DNA of 64,000 bases from Sphingobacteriales bacterium (GTDB taxonomy: Bacteria > Bacteroidota > Bacteroidia > Chitinophagales > Chitinophagaceae). The first letter of the stretch is position 1. The number at the start of each line of letters is the position of its first letter. A program made the translations under genes and the position numbers. Under the pieces are notes generated by a model. The model was not told the DNA's origin, searched no databases, and saw only the letters and a list, made by a program, of their open reading frames with translations. The stretch is from assembly GCA_004144185.1 (NCBI GenBank), contig SEFP01000005.1, positions 43,256 to 107,255 on the forward strand, in the 5' to 3' direction. This document shows positions 51,135 through 59,509 of the stretch, one piece after another.

Positions 51135-52034
51135 TCATCGCTGCATCAGGTTCTGCGCTGCGTCCTGAAGATCCGGAAATGAAAAAGCATATCCGCTGTC
51201 AAGGGCTTTTGCGGCACTGACCCGGCAACTTTTCAGAACCTCCGTACTCATCTCGCCCAGTGCCAGTTTGAGCGCGAGGGCCGGAACCGGTATATACAGG
51301 TAACGACCTCCTCTACGTTGCGCCAGTGTCTTCATCAGCTGCCGGTGGGACACCGGTTGCGGGGCCACTGCATTTAACGGACCGGAAACGTTTTCCTGCT
51401 GAAGTGCATAGATATACAGCCCGACCAGGTCATTGAGGTGAATCCAGCTGACCTGCTGCTGCCCGCCGCCCAGAATCGGTACGATCCGGAACGGCAACGA
51501 AGCGGTAAGCTTGGATAAGGCACCCCCGTTTTGGCCTAAAACAATGCCGGTCCGAAGCATGACCACGCGACAAAAATCGCTGGCTTCCTGAACGGCTGCT
51601 TCCCAGTCGCGGCAGGTGCGGCCCAGAAAATCGGTTGCGGGTGGGTCAGTTTCAGTAAATGCGCGTCCTCCTCTTGTTTCTCCATAGTAGCCGATCGCCG
51701 AGGCGCTGATCAGTGCTTTGCAGTTGGGTGCATGCTGGCGCAACGACTTTACTAAGAACTGAGTTCCGGAAACGCGGCTGTTGTAAATTTCTGCCTTGCG
51801 TGTGGCCGTCCACCGTTTGTCGGCCACACCAGCACCGGCCAGATGGATAACGGCGTCGAGTGTCGCAAGCGCGTTTTGATTAATGGTTTGCCGGGCCGGA
51901 TCCCAGTGGACCAATCCGGAAGCGGGTCGGTTGCTTCTCGAAAATACAAGAACCTCGTTTCCGGCAGAGCGGAGTTGAGCAGCCAGGGCCTTTCCTACAA
52001 AGCCGTTGCCGCCGGTAATACCAATGGTTGCCAT
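51135..52034 (-). CDS. TIGR01777-family NAD(P)-dependent oxidoreductase (YfcH/SDR39U1)
   Basis: 299 residues: IGITGGNGFVGKALAAQLR (Rossmann), VIHLAGAGVADKRWTATRKAE, LISASAIGYYGETRGGRAFTE (active-site Ser and Tyr), CRDWEAAVQEA and a C-terminal DUF1731 domain with GEMSTEVLKSCRVSAAKALD. The substrate is unknown for the family. It is separated from dut by about 120 bases. Confidence 0.92.
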   Translation of the reverse strand: MATIGITGGNGFVGKALAAQLRSAGNEVLVFSRSNRPASGLVHWDPARQTINQNALATLDAVIHLAGAGVADKRWTATRKAEIYNSRVSGTQFLVKSLRQHAPNCKALISASAIGYYGETRGGRAFTETDPPATDFLGRTCRDWEAAVQEASDFCRVVMLRTGIVLGQNGGALSKLTASLPFRIVPILGGGQQQVSWIHLNDLVGLYIYALQQENVSGPLNAVAPQPVSHRQLMKTLAQRRGGRYLYIPVPALALKLALGEMSTEVLKSCRVSAAKALDSGYAFSFPDLQDAAQNLMQR

Positions 52035-52121
52035 CCTAATGATGTGAAAGATGTATCAAAAAAACAGGTGCAGCAGCAATAAGTGTTCCCGCAGGGCGTT
52101 TAGAAATGCAGACCTCTCCGC

Positions 52122-52310
52122 ATGAACAAAAATCTACCCCTTCTTTTCCGCAAACCGTTTAATTCTCCATCGTACGCCCGCCTCCTGCGCGGATTGCGTC
52201 GCAAACGGAATACTGCCCTGCTGATCACCTGTATGGCTCCTGCAGCCCTGCTGCAACCGTCAGAAGCATCTGTGCAAAAAATCCTGAAGGTGCTGTATCA
52301 AAAAGCCTGA
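52122..52310 (+). CDS. Possible small basic protein
   Basis: 62 codons on the plus strand in the 310-bp space between two leftward genes. The product MNKNLPLLFRKPFNSPSYAR is basic, with a short hydrophobic centre (ALLITCMAPAALLQP). No family is recognised and no clear promoter is seen. A TTCCGGAA-containing stem-loop (52310-52330) follows. It may be a chance frame. Confidence 0.3.
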   Translation: MNKNLPLLFRKPFNSPSYARLLRGLRRKRNTALLITCMAPAALLQPSEASVQKILKVLYQKA

Positions 52311-52344
52311 GTTTCCGGAAAGGGAACTCAAGGAACAGGCTCTT

Positions 52345-53592
52345 TTAGACCTTCTCCAGCGTAATGACGGTAATTTCCGGAAGAATGCCTACGCGTCCTG
52401 GATAGCCCAGAAACCCAAAGCCGCGGTTGACGTACAGATGCTGGCGGGCCGCGCGGTACAGGCCGGCCCATTGCTGATATACATACTGAACCGGGCTCCA
52501 CTTGAAGCCGGGAATCTCAATGCCGAACTGCATGCCGTGGGTGTGACCGCTCAGGGTCAGATCTACAAAGGGATATTCGGGGCGTACCTGTGCTTCCCAG
52601 TGCGACGGGTCATGAGAAAGCAGAATCGTGAACGGTGCTTTGGTCAGGTCATAGCCTGCGGTGGCTGCACGCATATCGCCGTACTTGGGAAAGCCGGCTT
52701 TGGCACCCCAATTCTCAATACCGATCAGGCCAATGGTACTGTCGCCTTTTTGCAGGTAGACGTGCTCATTCAGCAGCAGCTTCCAGCCCATATCGGCGTG
52801 GTGCTGTTTCAGGGTATTCAGATTCTGCACTTTGGCTGCCGGAGAGGGCCATTCTACATAGTCGCCATAGTCATGGTTGCCCAAGGTAGAGTAGACACCC
52901 AGCGGCGCTTGGAGACGGGCGAAAATAGACTTATACGGAACGATCTCGGTGGCTTCGTTATTCACCAGGTCGCCGGTGAAGAAGATGACATCCGGTTTTT
53001 CGGCCAGTGCCCGTTCGACGCCGGCTGCTACTGCTTCCGGATTGTCGAAAGACCCGCTGTGAATATCGGATAGTTGCACAATCTTGAAACCGTGAAAGGC
53101 TTCCGGAATATGCGAAGCGCGGAGCTTCGCCCGGTGTACGCGATAGCGGTAGCGATTGGTGGTGCCCCACAGAAACAATCCGATGATACTGGCCCCTGCA
53201 CCCAGCGCTACATTCTGTACAAACTCGGAACGGGGCATCAAAGTGCCATCGCTATGCAGCCGGGGTTTATTCCGGAAGTACCCGACGACCCACAACAGCA
53301 CCCGGCGCAGATCGCCGAGCAGCATCACTACGGCAATGATAATCTTGGCCAGGAAAAACCCGATGGCAAAGCTGATGGCCAGCGTGCGCAAAACCGGTGG
53401 CATGTCGTGCCAGGGAATGCGCCGGAACGTAAACAAAAATATCCACAGCAATACCGTAATGGCCAGGTAGATGCCGATTCCGATGGCTCGTCCGCGGGGG
53501 CTGGTATGACGCAGCAATCCCCGGATGGCAACGAAACTGTAATACTCGGATAGCAGGAGCAGAATCACTCCGATTAAGGCACGGCGCATCAT
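52345..53592 (-). CDS. Membrane-bound metallophosphoesterase
   Basis: 415 residues: four N-terminal membrane helices (LIGVILLLLSEYYSF, GIYLAITVLLWIFLF, LAISFAIGFFLAKIIIAVVML and near residue 130), then a calcineurin-like phosphoesterase domain with IVQLSDIHSGSFDN, FFTGDLVNNEA, YSTLGNHDYGDY, ILLSHDPSHWE and LTLSGHTHGMQFG, which supply the full set of metal ligands. Such proteins are common in Bacteroidota and may hydrolyse lipid-linked or UDP-sugar phosphates (inference). Confidence 0.92.
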   Translation of the reverse strand: MMRRALIGVILLLLSEYYSFVAIRGLLRHTSPRGRAIGIGIYLAITVLLWIFLFTFRRIPWHDMPPVLRTLAISFAIGFFLAKIIIAVVMLLGDLRRVLLWVVGYFRNKPRLHSDGTLMPRSEFVQNVALGAGASIIGLFLWGTTNRYRYRVHRAKLRASHIPEAFHGFKIVQLSDIHSGSFDNPEAVAAGVERALAEKPDVIFFTGDLVNNEATEIVPYKSIFARLQAPLGVYSTLGNHDYGDYVEWPSPAAKVQNLNTLKQHHADMGWKLLLNEHVYLQKGDSTIGLIGIENWGAKAGFPKYGDMRAATAGYDLTKAPFTILLSHDPSHWEAQVRPEYPFVDLTLSGHTHGMQFGIEIPGFKWSPVQYVYQQWAGLYRAARQHLYVNRGFGFLGYPGRVGILPEITVITLEKV

Positions 53593-53610
53593 GGGTGGCG
53601 GGGAAGAAAT

Positions 53611-54111
53611 CTAAAAATGCAAAAAGCCGTTAATCTGGTCGTGGATCGCAGCGACGGTAGCAGGCTGTATAAGCGTACCGTCTTCGGTCATCTCGGTGCT
53701 GATGCGGGAGATGGGAAGCTTGTTCCAGTACACATCTACATGGAGGTAATTCAAGATGCCTGTCATATGCTCCAAGCCCCGCAGGTTGCCCGCCCGGCCA
53801 TCGGCCAGTCCGGTCAGCAGTGCTTTCTTGCCCCACCAGCAGTCTTTGATCGCACTGTTGTCGAGCAGCATCTTCAGCATCCCCGGAATCGATCCGTTGT
53901 ATTCCGGAATGATGAACACAAATTTCTGTGCAGGGATCAGCAGTTCCTGCTCGGCCTGAATAAATGCTTCGTCCCGCTCCCAGACGCTGTAGGTTTCCAG
54001 GCAAAACAGCTTTGGATCGGCACCTTGGTCGCGCAGCATCCGCAGGTAATTGTCGGCCAGCTTACGGGTACGGCTGCCTTTGCGGGCCGTTCCGGAAATA
54101 AGAGTGATCAT
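53611..54111 (-). CDS. NADPH-dependent FMN reductase-family protein
   Basis: A 166-residue flavodoxin fold: LISGTARKGSRTRKLADNYL (phosphate loop), FVFIIPEYNGSIPGMLKMLLD (flavin contact) and LLTGLADGRAGNLRGLEHMTG. It is likely an azo- or quinone-type NAD(P)H oxidoreductase. It lies 19 bases upstream of the metallophosphoesterase gene. Confidence 0.9.
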   Translation of the reverse strand: MITLISGTARKGSRTRKLADNYLRMLRDQGADPKLFCLETYSVWERDEAFIQAEQELLIPAQKFVFIIPEYNGSIPGMLKMLLDNSAIKDCWWGKKALLTGLADGRAGNLRGLEHMTGILNYLHVDVYWNKLPISRISTEMTEDGTLIQPATVAAIHDQINGFLHF

Positions 54112-54176
54112 AACCTATCGGTAGTTGAAGAGTGGCAATGGATACGAGTCGATCTCACCTGACTGGTCAACCGGGA

Positions 54177-54686
54177 TTAAGCCGTAGGCCAGTGACCCTG
54201 AAGCAGCAGTACTTTCCGGATCACATCACGCACACAGCCATCGCCACCATTGGCATACGACACGTATTTACAACGCTCCAGAATTTCAGGTGCCGCATCT
54301 GCCGGACAGGTCGGTAAAAACACACAGTTGATGCAGTCGAAATCCGGAAGATCGTCGCCCATATACAACACTTTTGCGGCGTCGAGGTTGTGCTTCCTGA
54401 GCAGTTCTTGGAGCAACGGCTGCTTGTCTTCGATGTTGATGTGGACTTCCTGCAATCCCAGCTTTTGCAGCCGGATCTGAACCCCTTTGCTTTTAGCGCC
54501 GGAAATCACCCAGACCTGATAGCCTTTTTTGACCGCCAGCTGCATGGCATAGCCGTCTTTGATGTTCATATTCCGGAGCAGCTGTCCGTCTTCGGTAATC
54601 AGCAGCTGTCCGTTGGTGAGCACACCGTCTACATCAAAAATGAATACCTCTACCTGCGCAAAATCTTCCAGTACATTCATAGCCAT
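54177..54686 (-). CDS. KdsC-type HAD phosphatase (3-deoxy-manno-octulosonate-8-P)
   Basis: 169 residues of HAD class C0: VFIFDVDGVLTNGQL (nucleophile Asp), VISGAKSKGVQIRLQKLG, KVLYMGDDLPDFDCI (Mg-binding) and YVSYANGGDGCVRDVIRKV. The match to KdsC, which dephosphorylates KDO-8-phosphate for LPS, is good. It starts 4 bases from the iscX stop, so it is in that operon. In Bacteroidota the same gene is often next to a DUF2520 gene, present here at 55423. Confidence 0.9.
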   Translation of the reverse strand: MAMNVLEDFAQVEVFIFDVDGVLTNGQLLITEDGQLLRNMNIKDGYAMQLAVKKGYQVWVISGAKSKGVQIRLQKLGLQEVHINIEDKQPLLQELLRKHNLDAAKVLYMGDDLPDFDCINCVFLPTCPADAAPEILERCKYVSYANGGDGCVRDVIRKVLLLQGHWPTA

Positions 54687-54689
54687 CCG

Positions 54690-54929
54690 TTAGTTCTGAT
54701 TGTCGCGCCATTCATACACCCAGGCACTCTGGATCATTTCCAGATGTCCTTCAGTGCTTTGTTCGCGGGTGCCTTCGAAACCCGGAATTTCCAGAACCCA
54801 TTCAAGCAGATCAGTAAAGCGGATCCGGTAAATTTTTCCTTCGTTAAAATCATCGCCGAAACGCTCGTACAGTTTCAGGGCAATGTCTTCGTGGTCGGCC
54901 CAGTGGATGGGCGGTTCGTAAAGAGCCAT
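54690..54929 (-). CDS. iscX: IscX-family Fe-S assembly protein
   Basis: A 79-residue acidic helical protein with IHWADHEDIALKLYERFGDD, GKIYRIRFTDLLEWVLEI and SAWVYEW, the IscX (YfhJ) pattern. IscX modulates cysteine-desulfurase activity and iron delivery to IscS/IscU in other bacteria. Here it is with ferredoxin but without iscS, iscU or hscAB in view. Confidence 0.92.
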   Translation of the reverse strand: MALYEPPIHWADHEDIALKLYERFGDDFNEGKIYRIRFTDLLEWVLEIPGFEGTREQSTEGHLEMIQSAWVYEWRDNQN

Positions 54930-55035
54930 AATTGGAGTTGGAACCCGCCCGGACAGTTATGATAGTATTCCGGAAGCGGATTAGAATAAAGAAAGCCTTC
55001 GGCTTGGAGAAAGGATAGGAAGAGCCGTTCCAGAA

Positions 55036-55374
55036 TTAATCGCCGTGGATCAGGCTCTGGTCGGGTACAGTGACAGTCAGCATACCGCTTTGGGAGTCGT
55101 CGAGGACGCACTGGCAGCCCAACCGGCTGTTGATCCGTGGGTTGCGGGCGCGGTCGATAAAATCTTCTTCCCGATCGGAGATATCCGGAACAAACGCGTC
55201 GCCTTCTTCGAGATAGATATGGCAGGTGCTGCAGGCCGCTACCATACCGCAGTTGTGGTGAATTTCAATGCCGTTTTCGAGCGCGATTTCCAAAATGCTT
55301 TCGCCGCCGGCAAGATTGTTCAGCGTTTTCGGCTCCTGTCCTTTCTGGTCAAACTTAAAATGAATCGTATACAT
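55036..55374 (-). CDS. [2Fe-2S] ferredoxin (Isc type)
   Basis: 112 residues beginning MYTIHFKFDQKGQEPKTLNN. The cluster ligands are in HHNCGMVAACSTCHIYLEEG (C-x5-C-x2-C) plus the fourth Cys in NSRLGCQCVLDD. This is the adrenodoxin/Isc-Fdx type that supplies electrons for Fe-S assembly. An upstream Met adds 11 non-homologous residues and is rejected. It precedes iscX in the operon. Confidence 0.93.
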   Translation of the reverse strand: MYTIHFKFDQKGQEPKTLNNLAGGESILEIALENGIEIHHNCGMVAACSTCHIYLEEGDAFVPDISDREEDFIDRARNPRINSRLGCQCVLDDSQSGMLTVTVPDQSLIHGD

Positions 55375-55422
55375 CTTGAGGGCCACCTGTTTACAGGCAG
55401 CGTGCAAAGGTAGGGGCAGCGC

Positions 55423-56187
55423 TTATTGTGGCGGGTACATCTCTGCGATAGAATTACTGATGGCCGTATAGAGCTGCTGCCAGTGCGGATGAGCAGTCAA
55501 TAAAGCCAGATGGGCGTCCTGGGTAGCCCTGTCTCCACGACGCGCCGGACCGGTCTGGGCCTCACATGGATTTCCGGAACCGGCCCGTTCGAAGGTTTGA
55601 TACAACAGTGGCTGCAATACGGCTGCGGGTAGATCATGCTCGGCGCATAACTGTTCACAGATGCAGAGCAGATGCGTAATAAAGTTATTGCCGATCACCG
55701 CAGCCAGATGCAACTGCCGGCGTGTGGATTCCGGACCTTCATACAGCACCCAGGAAAGTGCTTTTGTCAGCGATTGCAATGCTTGCCGGGCTGCCGGATT
55801 GCTGCTTTCCCCAAAAGCCGGAATAGAGGGTTGGGGAATCTGTCCGTCCCGGATGGAATAGACCGGCCAGCAAACCGCCCGGTGCGGGTGGGGCTGTAAA
55901 GCAGCTATCGGCACTGTGCCACTGAAGTGAATCAGGGTTGCGGTCGTTTCCGGAAGCTTGGAAACAACAGTTGCAATCGCATCATCGGCCAGAGCGACTA
56001 AAATCAGATCCACCGGCAAGGTCAGCGCGGCGAGATCACCCATTACCGGTGCCGAAAGGGCATTCGCCAGTACGGTTGCACGGTTCGCATCCCGTCCCCA
56101 GACGCCTGCACAGTGCCAGTCGGTTCCGGAAAGTAGGGAAGCCAGCAGGTGGGCCATCCCACCGGTACCAAGCAGGTAGTAGGTCAT
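55423..56187 (-). CDS. Rossmann-like and DUF2520 domain protein
   Basis: 254 residues: YYLLGTGGMAHLLASLLSG (NADP-binding Rossmann), LILVALADDAIATVVSKL, LIHFSGTVPIAALQPHPHRA, then the helical DUF2520 domain with HLAAVIGNNFITHLLCICEQ. It resembles a 6-phosphogluconate- or ketopantoate-reductase-like fold with unknown substrate. It overlaps plsC's 3' end by 4 bases. Confidence 0.9.
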   Translation of the reverse strand: MTYYLLGTGGMAHLLASLLSGTDWHCAGVWGRDANRATVLANALSAPVMGDLAALTLPVDLILVALADDAIATVVSKLPETTATLIHFSGTVPIAALQPHPHRAVCWPVYSIRDGQIPQPSIPAFGESSNPAARQALQSLTKALSWVLYEGPESTRRQLHLAAVIGNNFITHLLCICEQLCAEHDLPAAVLQPLLYQTFERAGSGNPCEAQTGPARRGDRATQDAHLALLTAHPHWQQLYTAISNSIAEMYPPQ

Positions 56188-56954
56188 CGCAGGTGGGGAT
56201 GGCTTTGGAGATACTCCAGCATTTGCTGATGCACCTGAAGCCGGAGGGTATCGGCATCTGCAGAGGTGAGTCCGGTGGTTTCGACCGGTGGCAGAAACTG
56301 AAATTCGATAGGCGACGGCCAGGCAAAAAACGCGGGTTTGGACGGCAAAATGCGCGCCGTATTGCTTAGCACGGCCGGCATGATCGGTTTCTGTGCACGA
56401 ATGGCGGTCAGGAACGCACCTTTCTGAAACACTTGGAGCGGTTGATCACCTTTGTTGCGGGTGCCTTCCGGATACAGACAGAGATGCAATCCCATCGCCA
56501 GGGCCGCTTCCATCTTGCTGAAACTGTCGCGGCGGCTTTGCTCGCTTTTGCGGTCCACCAGAATAGCTCCGGCGGTGTAGATAATACCGAAGATGGGCAC
56601 GCGGGCAATTTCCACCTTCGCCAGTGTTTTATTCGCACCGGGAATCCAGGGCGAGGTTACCGGCACATCCATAAAGGAGTTGTGATTGCAGACCACCACA
56701 TAATTCTGGTCCTTCCGGAAGTGCTCGGTGCCACGCCGCCGCACCGGGCAGCCTGCCAGGGGCAGGAATACGCCCATCCAGATCCGGAAAATACCGTGCA
56801 GGAGTTGGGTGCGCCGAGGCTCTGCAAACAATTTGGTGAGCAGCACCGGAATGATGACCAGCAGCATGGTCGCGATAAACAGCAGCGCTGCGTATGCGCA
56901 ATAGATTCTTCCCAGAACTAAGCGAACCGGATGGATGCGGGCAGGCGCCTTCAT
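56184..56954 (-). CDS. plsC: 1-acyl-sn-glycerol-3-phosphate acyltransferase
   Basis: 256 residues with an N-terminal membrane segment (CAYAALLFIATMLLVIIPVLL) and the acyltransferase motifs VVVCNHNSFMDVPV (HX4D), GAILVDRKSEQSRRDSF and CLYPEGTRNKGDQPLQVF (PEGTR). It converts lysophosphatidate to phosphatidate in phospholipid synthesis. It overlaps the DUF2520 gene by 4 bases (coupled). Confidence 0.93.
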   Translation of the reverse strand: MKAPARIHPVRLVLGRIYCAYAALLFIATMLLVIIPVLLTKLFAEPRRTQLLHGIFRIWMGVFLPLAGCPVRRRGTEHFRKDQNYVVVCNHNSFMDVPVTSPWIPGANKTLAKVEIARVPIFGIIYTAGAILVDRKSEQSRRDSFSKMEAALAMGLHLCLYPEGTRNKGDQPLQVFQKGAFLTAIRAQKPIMPAVLSNTARILPSKPAFFAWPSPIEFQFLPPVETTGLTSADADTLRLQVHQQMLEYLQSHPHLR

Positions 56955-56978
56955 AAGGGAATGAATAAAGGGTAGGAT

Positions 56979-57656
56979 TTAGGCCGGAATCTGCCAGTCG
57001 ATCGGCGTTTTGCCATGGGCTTCCAGGTAGTCGTTGGCGGCTTTGAAATGCCCGTTACCGAAAAATCCGTTGTGGGCCGAGAGCGGCGACGGGTGCGCAC
57101 TCTTCAAAACCAGATGTTTACCGGCCGGGATCAGCACTGATTTGCTTTGTGCGAATTTGCCCCAGAGCATAAACACCAGATGGTCGCGTTGGGTAGCCAG
57201 CTGGTAGATCACCTCGTCGGTAAAGGAATGCCAGCCCAGTTTGGCGTGCGAATTGGCCTGATGCGCTTCGACCGTCAGGGCTGCATTGAGCAGCAGGACG
57301 CCTTGCCGGGCCCAGGATTCCAGATTTCCGGAACGCGGGATCGGGTAGCCGTATTCTGCCTGGATTTCCTTGTAAATATTCTGAAGCGAAGGAGGAGTCG
57401 CCACGCCCGGTTTTACAGAAAACGACAGTCCGTGGGCCTGTCCGGGACCGTGATAGGGATCCTGTCCCAGAATCACCACTTCTACGTCGTTGAACGGCGT
57501 GAATTTGAAGGCGTTGAAAATGTCACTGCCGGCCGGAAAAATGGTTTTCCCCTTGGTTCGTTCATCCTTCAGGTTCTGTACCAGCGTGGCGAAATAAGGC
57601 TTGACAAATTCCCCTTGCAAGGCTTTTTTCCAGGAAGATTCAATGGCTACGTCCAT
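56979..57656 (-). CDS. ung: Uracil-DNA glycosylase, family 1
   Basis: 225 residues: VVILGQDPYHGPGQAHGLSF (catalytic Asp water-activating loop), LLLNAALTVEAHQANSH, LVFMLWGKFAQSK and KSAHPSPLSAHNGFFGNGHF (Leu-loop intercalation). It excises uracil from DNA. It lies 24 bases upstream of plsC. Confidence 0.97.
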   Translation of the reverse strand: MDVAIESSWKKALQGEFVKPYFATLVQNLKDERTKGKTIFPAGSDIFNAFKFTPFNDVEVVILGQDPYHGPGQAHGLSFSVKPGVATPPSLQNIYKEIQAEYGYPIPRSGNLESWARQGVLLLNAALTVEAHQANSHAKLGWHSFTDEVIYQLATQRDHLVFMLWGKFAQSKSVLIPAGKHLVLKSAHPSPLSAHNGFFGNGHFKAANDYLEAHGKTPIDWQIPA

Positions 57657-57676
57657 ACGGTTGCGAAAAGGGTGAT

Positions 57677-58165
57677 TTAAAAGGAAACAACCGGCTGGGT
57701 GCGGTTCTTCAGGGTATCGCGGAACACTAGAAATCCGCCGCAGGTGGCTTCATTCCGGACATTCTGCTGCATGATAAACAGGAAGGCGTCTTTACGGTCC
57801 GTCCGGAACGGAAAGGTAATCACCCGTTTGCCTTCCTTTTTGACGCGTACGTTCTGATAGAGCAGTTCTTTGTTGCCCGGACCAATCACGCGGGTATCCA
57901 TCTGGCTGGCATTTTTATTGGCTACAAATGCCACCTGATACGTTTCAGTATTGCTCATATCCAGAACGGCCGAAAAGGGCTGTTGCGAGGTCATGTTCAG
58001 CATGGCATTGCGCACCACTGCGTACCCTTGCTGGGCATAGTGTTGGCGCACCTCATCGGTGAGCAGGCGGGTGTCGGGATCAATGCAGCCGAGTGAGTTG
58101 GTTTGCTGGGCCGACGCGGACAAGGTGATTGCCAGGAACCCGGCAAGTGAAAGGAAACATTTCAT
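57677..58165 (-). CDS. Exported protein of unknown function
   Basis: 162 residues with signal peptide MKCFLSLAGFLAITLSASAQ. The mature protein is mostly beta (QPFSAVLDMSNTETYQVAFV, VRVKKEGKRVITFPFRTDRK) and has Cys at LGCIDPDT and EATCGGFL. No family is recognised. It lies 20 bases upstream of ung in a loose operon. Confidence 0.75.
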   Translation of the reverse strand: MKCFLSLAGFLAITLSASAQQTNSLGCIDPDTRLLTDEVRQHYAQQGYAVVRNAMLNMTSQQPFSAVLDMSNTETYQVAFVANKNASQMDTRVIGPGNKELLYQNVRVKKEGKRVITFPFRTDRKDAFLFIMQQNVRNEATCGGFLVFRDTLKNRTQPVVSF

Positions 58166-58213
58166 GGTTGGGAAAGACGATAGAAAGCGCGCGAAGTTAA
58201 ATCGTTGGTATCG

Positions 58214-58825
58214 TTAGCCGATGGAGACCTGCAGGACATCCTGGTGCTCCAGCACGCCCCGCAAGGTATTCCCGGCAACAACCGGGCCGACGCCTTCCGG
58301 GGTACCGGTGAAGATCAGATCGCCGGGTTGCAGCGTAAAATACTGAGAGGCAAACGCGATCAGTGCCGGCACGGAAAAGAGCATATCGGCGCTGTGGCCT
58401 TCCTGCACCGGCAGGGCGTCTTTAAAGAGCCGGAAGCGAATAGTAGTCAGATCCGGAAAATCAGTTGCGGGTAGAAAGCGTCCTACTGCTGCCGAGCCAT
58501 CGAAGGCTTTGGCCAGTTCCCAGGGCAGGCGTTTTTGTTTGAGGGCATCCTGCACATCGCGGGCGGTAAAATCAATGCCCAGTGTGATCGCGTCGATATG
58601 ATCTTGTGCAGCTGCTTCCGAAATGTGTTTGCCCGGGATGCCGATGCGCATCACCAGTTCGCATTCGTAATGCAGAGCCTGCGTAAACGAAGGAATAGCG
58701 AGCGGGGTGCCAGGTGGTAACAGGGCGGTTTCGGGCTTCAGAAAAATAACCGGTACTTCCGGAAGGTCATTATTCAGTTCTTTTGCGTGGTTGGCGTAGT
58801 TGCGGCCAATGCAAATTATTTTCAT
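58214..58825 (-). CDS. Fumarylacetoacetate hydrolase-family protein
   Basis: 203 residues: IICIGRNYANHAKELNNDL, HYECELVMRIGIPGKHISE (metal-ligand Glu), LGIDFTARDVQDALKQKRLP, AKAFDGSAAVGRFLP and DLIFTGTPEGVGPVVAGN. The family cleaves C-C bonds of beta-diketones or decarboxylates oxaloacetate (FAHD1-like); the substrate is undecided. It is divergent from the thioesterase gene, and their 5' ends lie within 25 bases. Confidence 0.93.
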   Translation of the reverse strand: MKIICIGRNYANHAKELNNDLPEVPVIFLKPETALLPPGTPLAIPSFTQALHYECELVMRIGIPGKHISEAAAQDHIDAITLGIDFTARDVQDALKQKRLPWELAKAFDGSAAVGRFLPATDFPDLTTIRFRLFKDALPVQEGHSADMLFSVPALIAFASQYFTLQPGDLIFTGTPEGVGPVVAGNTLRGVLEHQDVLQVSIG

Positions 58826-58848
58826 GGTTCTTTACTAAAAAACAGCTT

Positions 58849-59280
58849 TTGAAACGCGTAAAAATAGGGTTTCCGGAATCAGCGCCGTTGGGCATCTATT
58901 CGGTGACCATCCGGATCTCCGACATCAACTATGGCGGGCACCTGGGAAACGAACGGATCCTGCAACTGGCACATGAAGCCCGGTTGCAGTTGCTGGTGCA
59001 GCTGGGATTTACTGAGCTGGACTGCGGCGGTCACAGTTTGATTATGGCCGATGCCGAAATTGCGTTTAAGGCCGAAGGGTTTTACGGGGAATCGTTGGAG
59101 ATCTCCGTGTATGCCGGAGATGCTACCGCCAAAGGCTTTTCAATGTATTACCGACTCCAGAAAACAGATGCGGATCAGACGGTTGTGGCGGAGGTGCGGA
59201 CCGGGCTGGTGGCATTCGATTATGAAGCGCGCCGGGTGACCGATTTGTCTCACTTGTTTAAATCGAAACTGCACTTGTAA
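58849..59280 (+). CDS. Acyl-CoA thioesterase-like hotdog protein
   Basis: A single hotdog-fold domain: IYSVTIRISDINYGGHLGNER, LQLAHEARLQLLVQLGFTEL, HSLIMADAEIAFKAEGFYGE and VAEVRTGLVAFDYEARRV. The D-x-x-x-G-G-H pattern is close to 4HBT thioesterases. The open frame starts earlier (58783), but that part lies inside the divergent gene. No ATG exists near the domain start, and a TTG at 58849 gives a natural 143-residue protein. Confidence 0.82.
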   Translation: MKRVKIGFPESAPLGIYSVTIRISDINYGGHLGNERILQLAHEARLQLLVQLGFTELDCGGHSLIMADAEIAFKAEGFYGESLEISVYAGDATAKGFSMYYRLQKTDADQTVVAEVRTGLVAFDYEARRVTDLSHLFKSKLHL

Positions 59281-59305
59281 GAAATTATGTTCCGCCTTAT
59301 CTTCG
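59274..59305 (+). promoter_or_regulatory. Promoter of tRNA-Met
   Basis: TATCTTCG at 59298-59305 with TTG 21 bases upstream at 59274-59276. The tRNA begins at 59345. Confidence 0.55.
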
Positions 59306-59344
59306 CGGCCCGTTCCGGAAAAACCGGTAACGTAATAGTGTCCT

Positions 59345-59418
59345 GGCGAGGTAGCTCAGTTGGTTAGAGCACAGGATTCATAACCCTGAGGTCCCGGGTT
59401 CAAATCCCGGTCTCGCTA
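59345..59418 (+). tRNA. tRNA-Met (CAU anticodon), elongator type
   Basis: A 74-nt cloverleaf: acceptor GGCGAGG with TCTCGCT, D arm GCTCAGTTGGTTAGAGC, anticodon loop TTCATAA (CAT) and T stem CCGGG/CCCGG with TTCAAAT. It lacks the three G-C pairs of an initiator anticodon stem, and its first base pair is G-U rather than an initiator mismatch. A CAU tRNA could also be the lysidine-modified Ile type, which sequence alone does not exclude. It is the likely integration site of the element that follows. Confidence 0.92.
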
Positions 59419-59422
59419 CACA

Positions 59423-59463
59423 GGCCGAAACCCTTATCCAGTAAGGGTTTCGGCCAATTTTTT
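59423..59463 (+). terminator. tRNA-Met terminator
   Basis: A 14-bp stem (GGCCGAAACCCTTA with TAAGGGTTTCGGCC) followed by AATTTTTT. Confidence 0.85.
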
Positions 59464-59486
59464 AAGACTTTCTGCGGCGCATAGGA

Positions 59487-59507
59487 GTTAACAAAAAGGT
59501 TAACAAA
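59487..59507 (+). repeat. Direct repeat GTTAACAAA before the integrase start
   Basis: Two copies of GTTAACAAA at 59487-59495 and 59499-59507, 12 bases apart and ending 2 bases before the integrase ATG. They may be an autoregulatory or attachment arm-type site. Confidence 0.45.
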
Positions 59508-59509
59508 CT

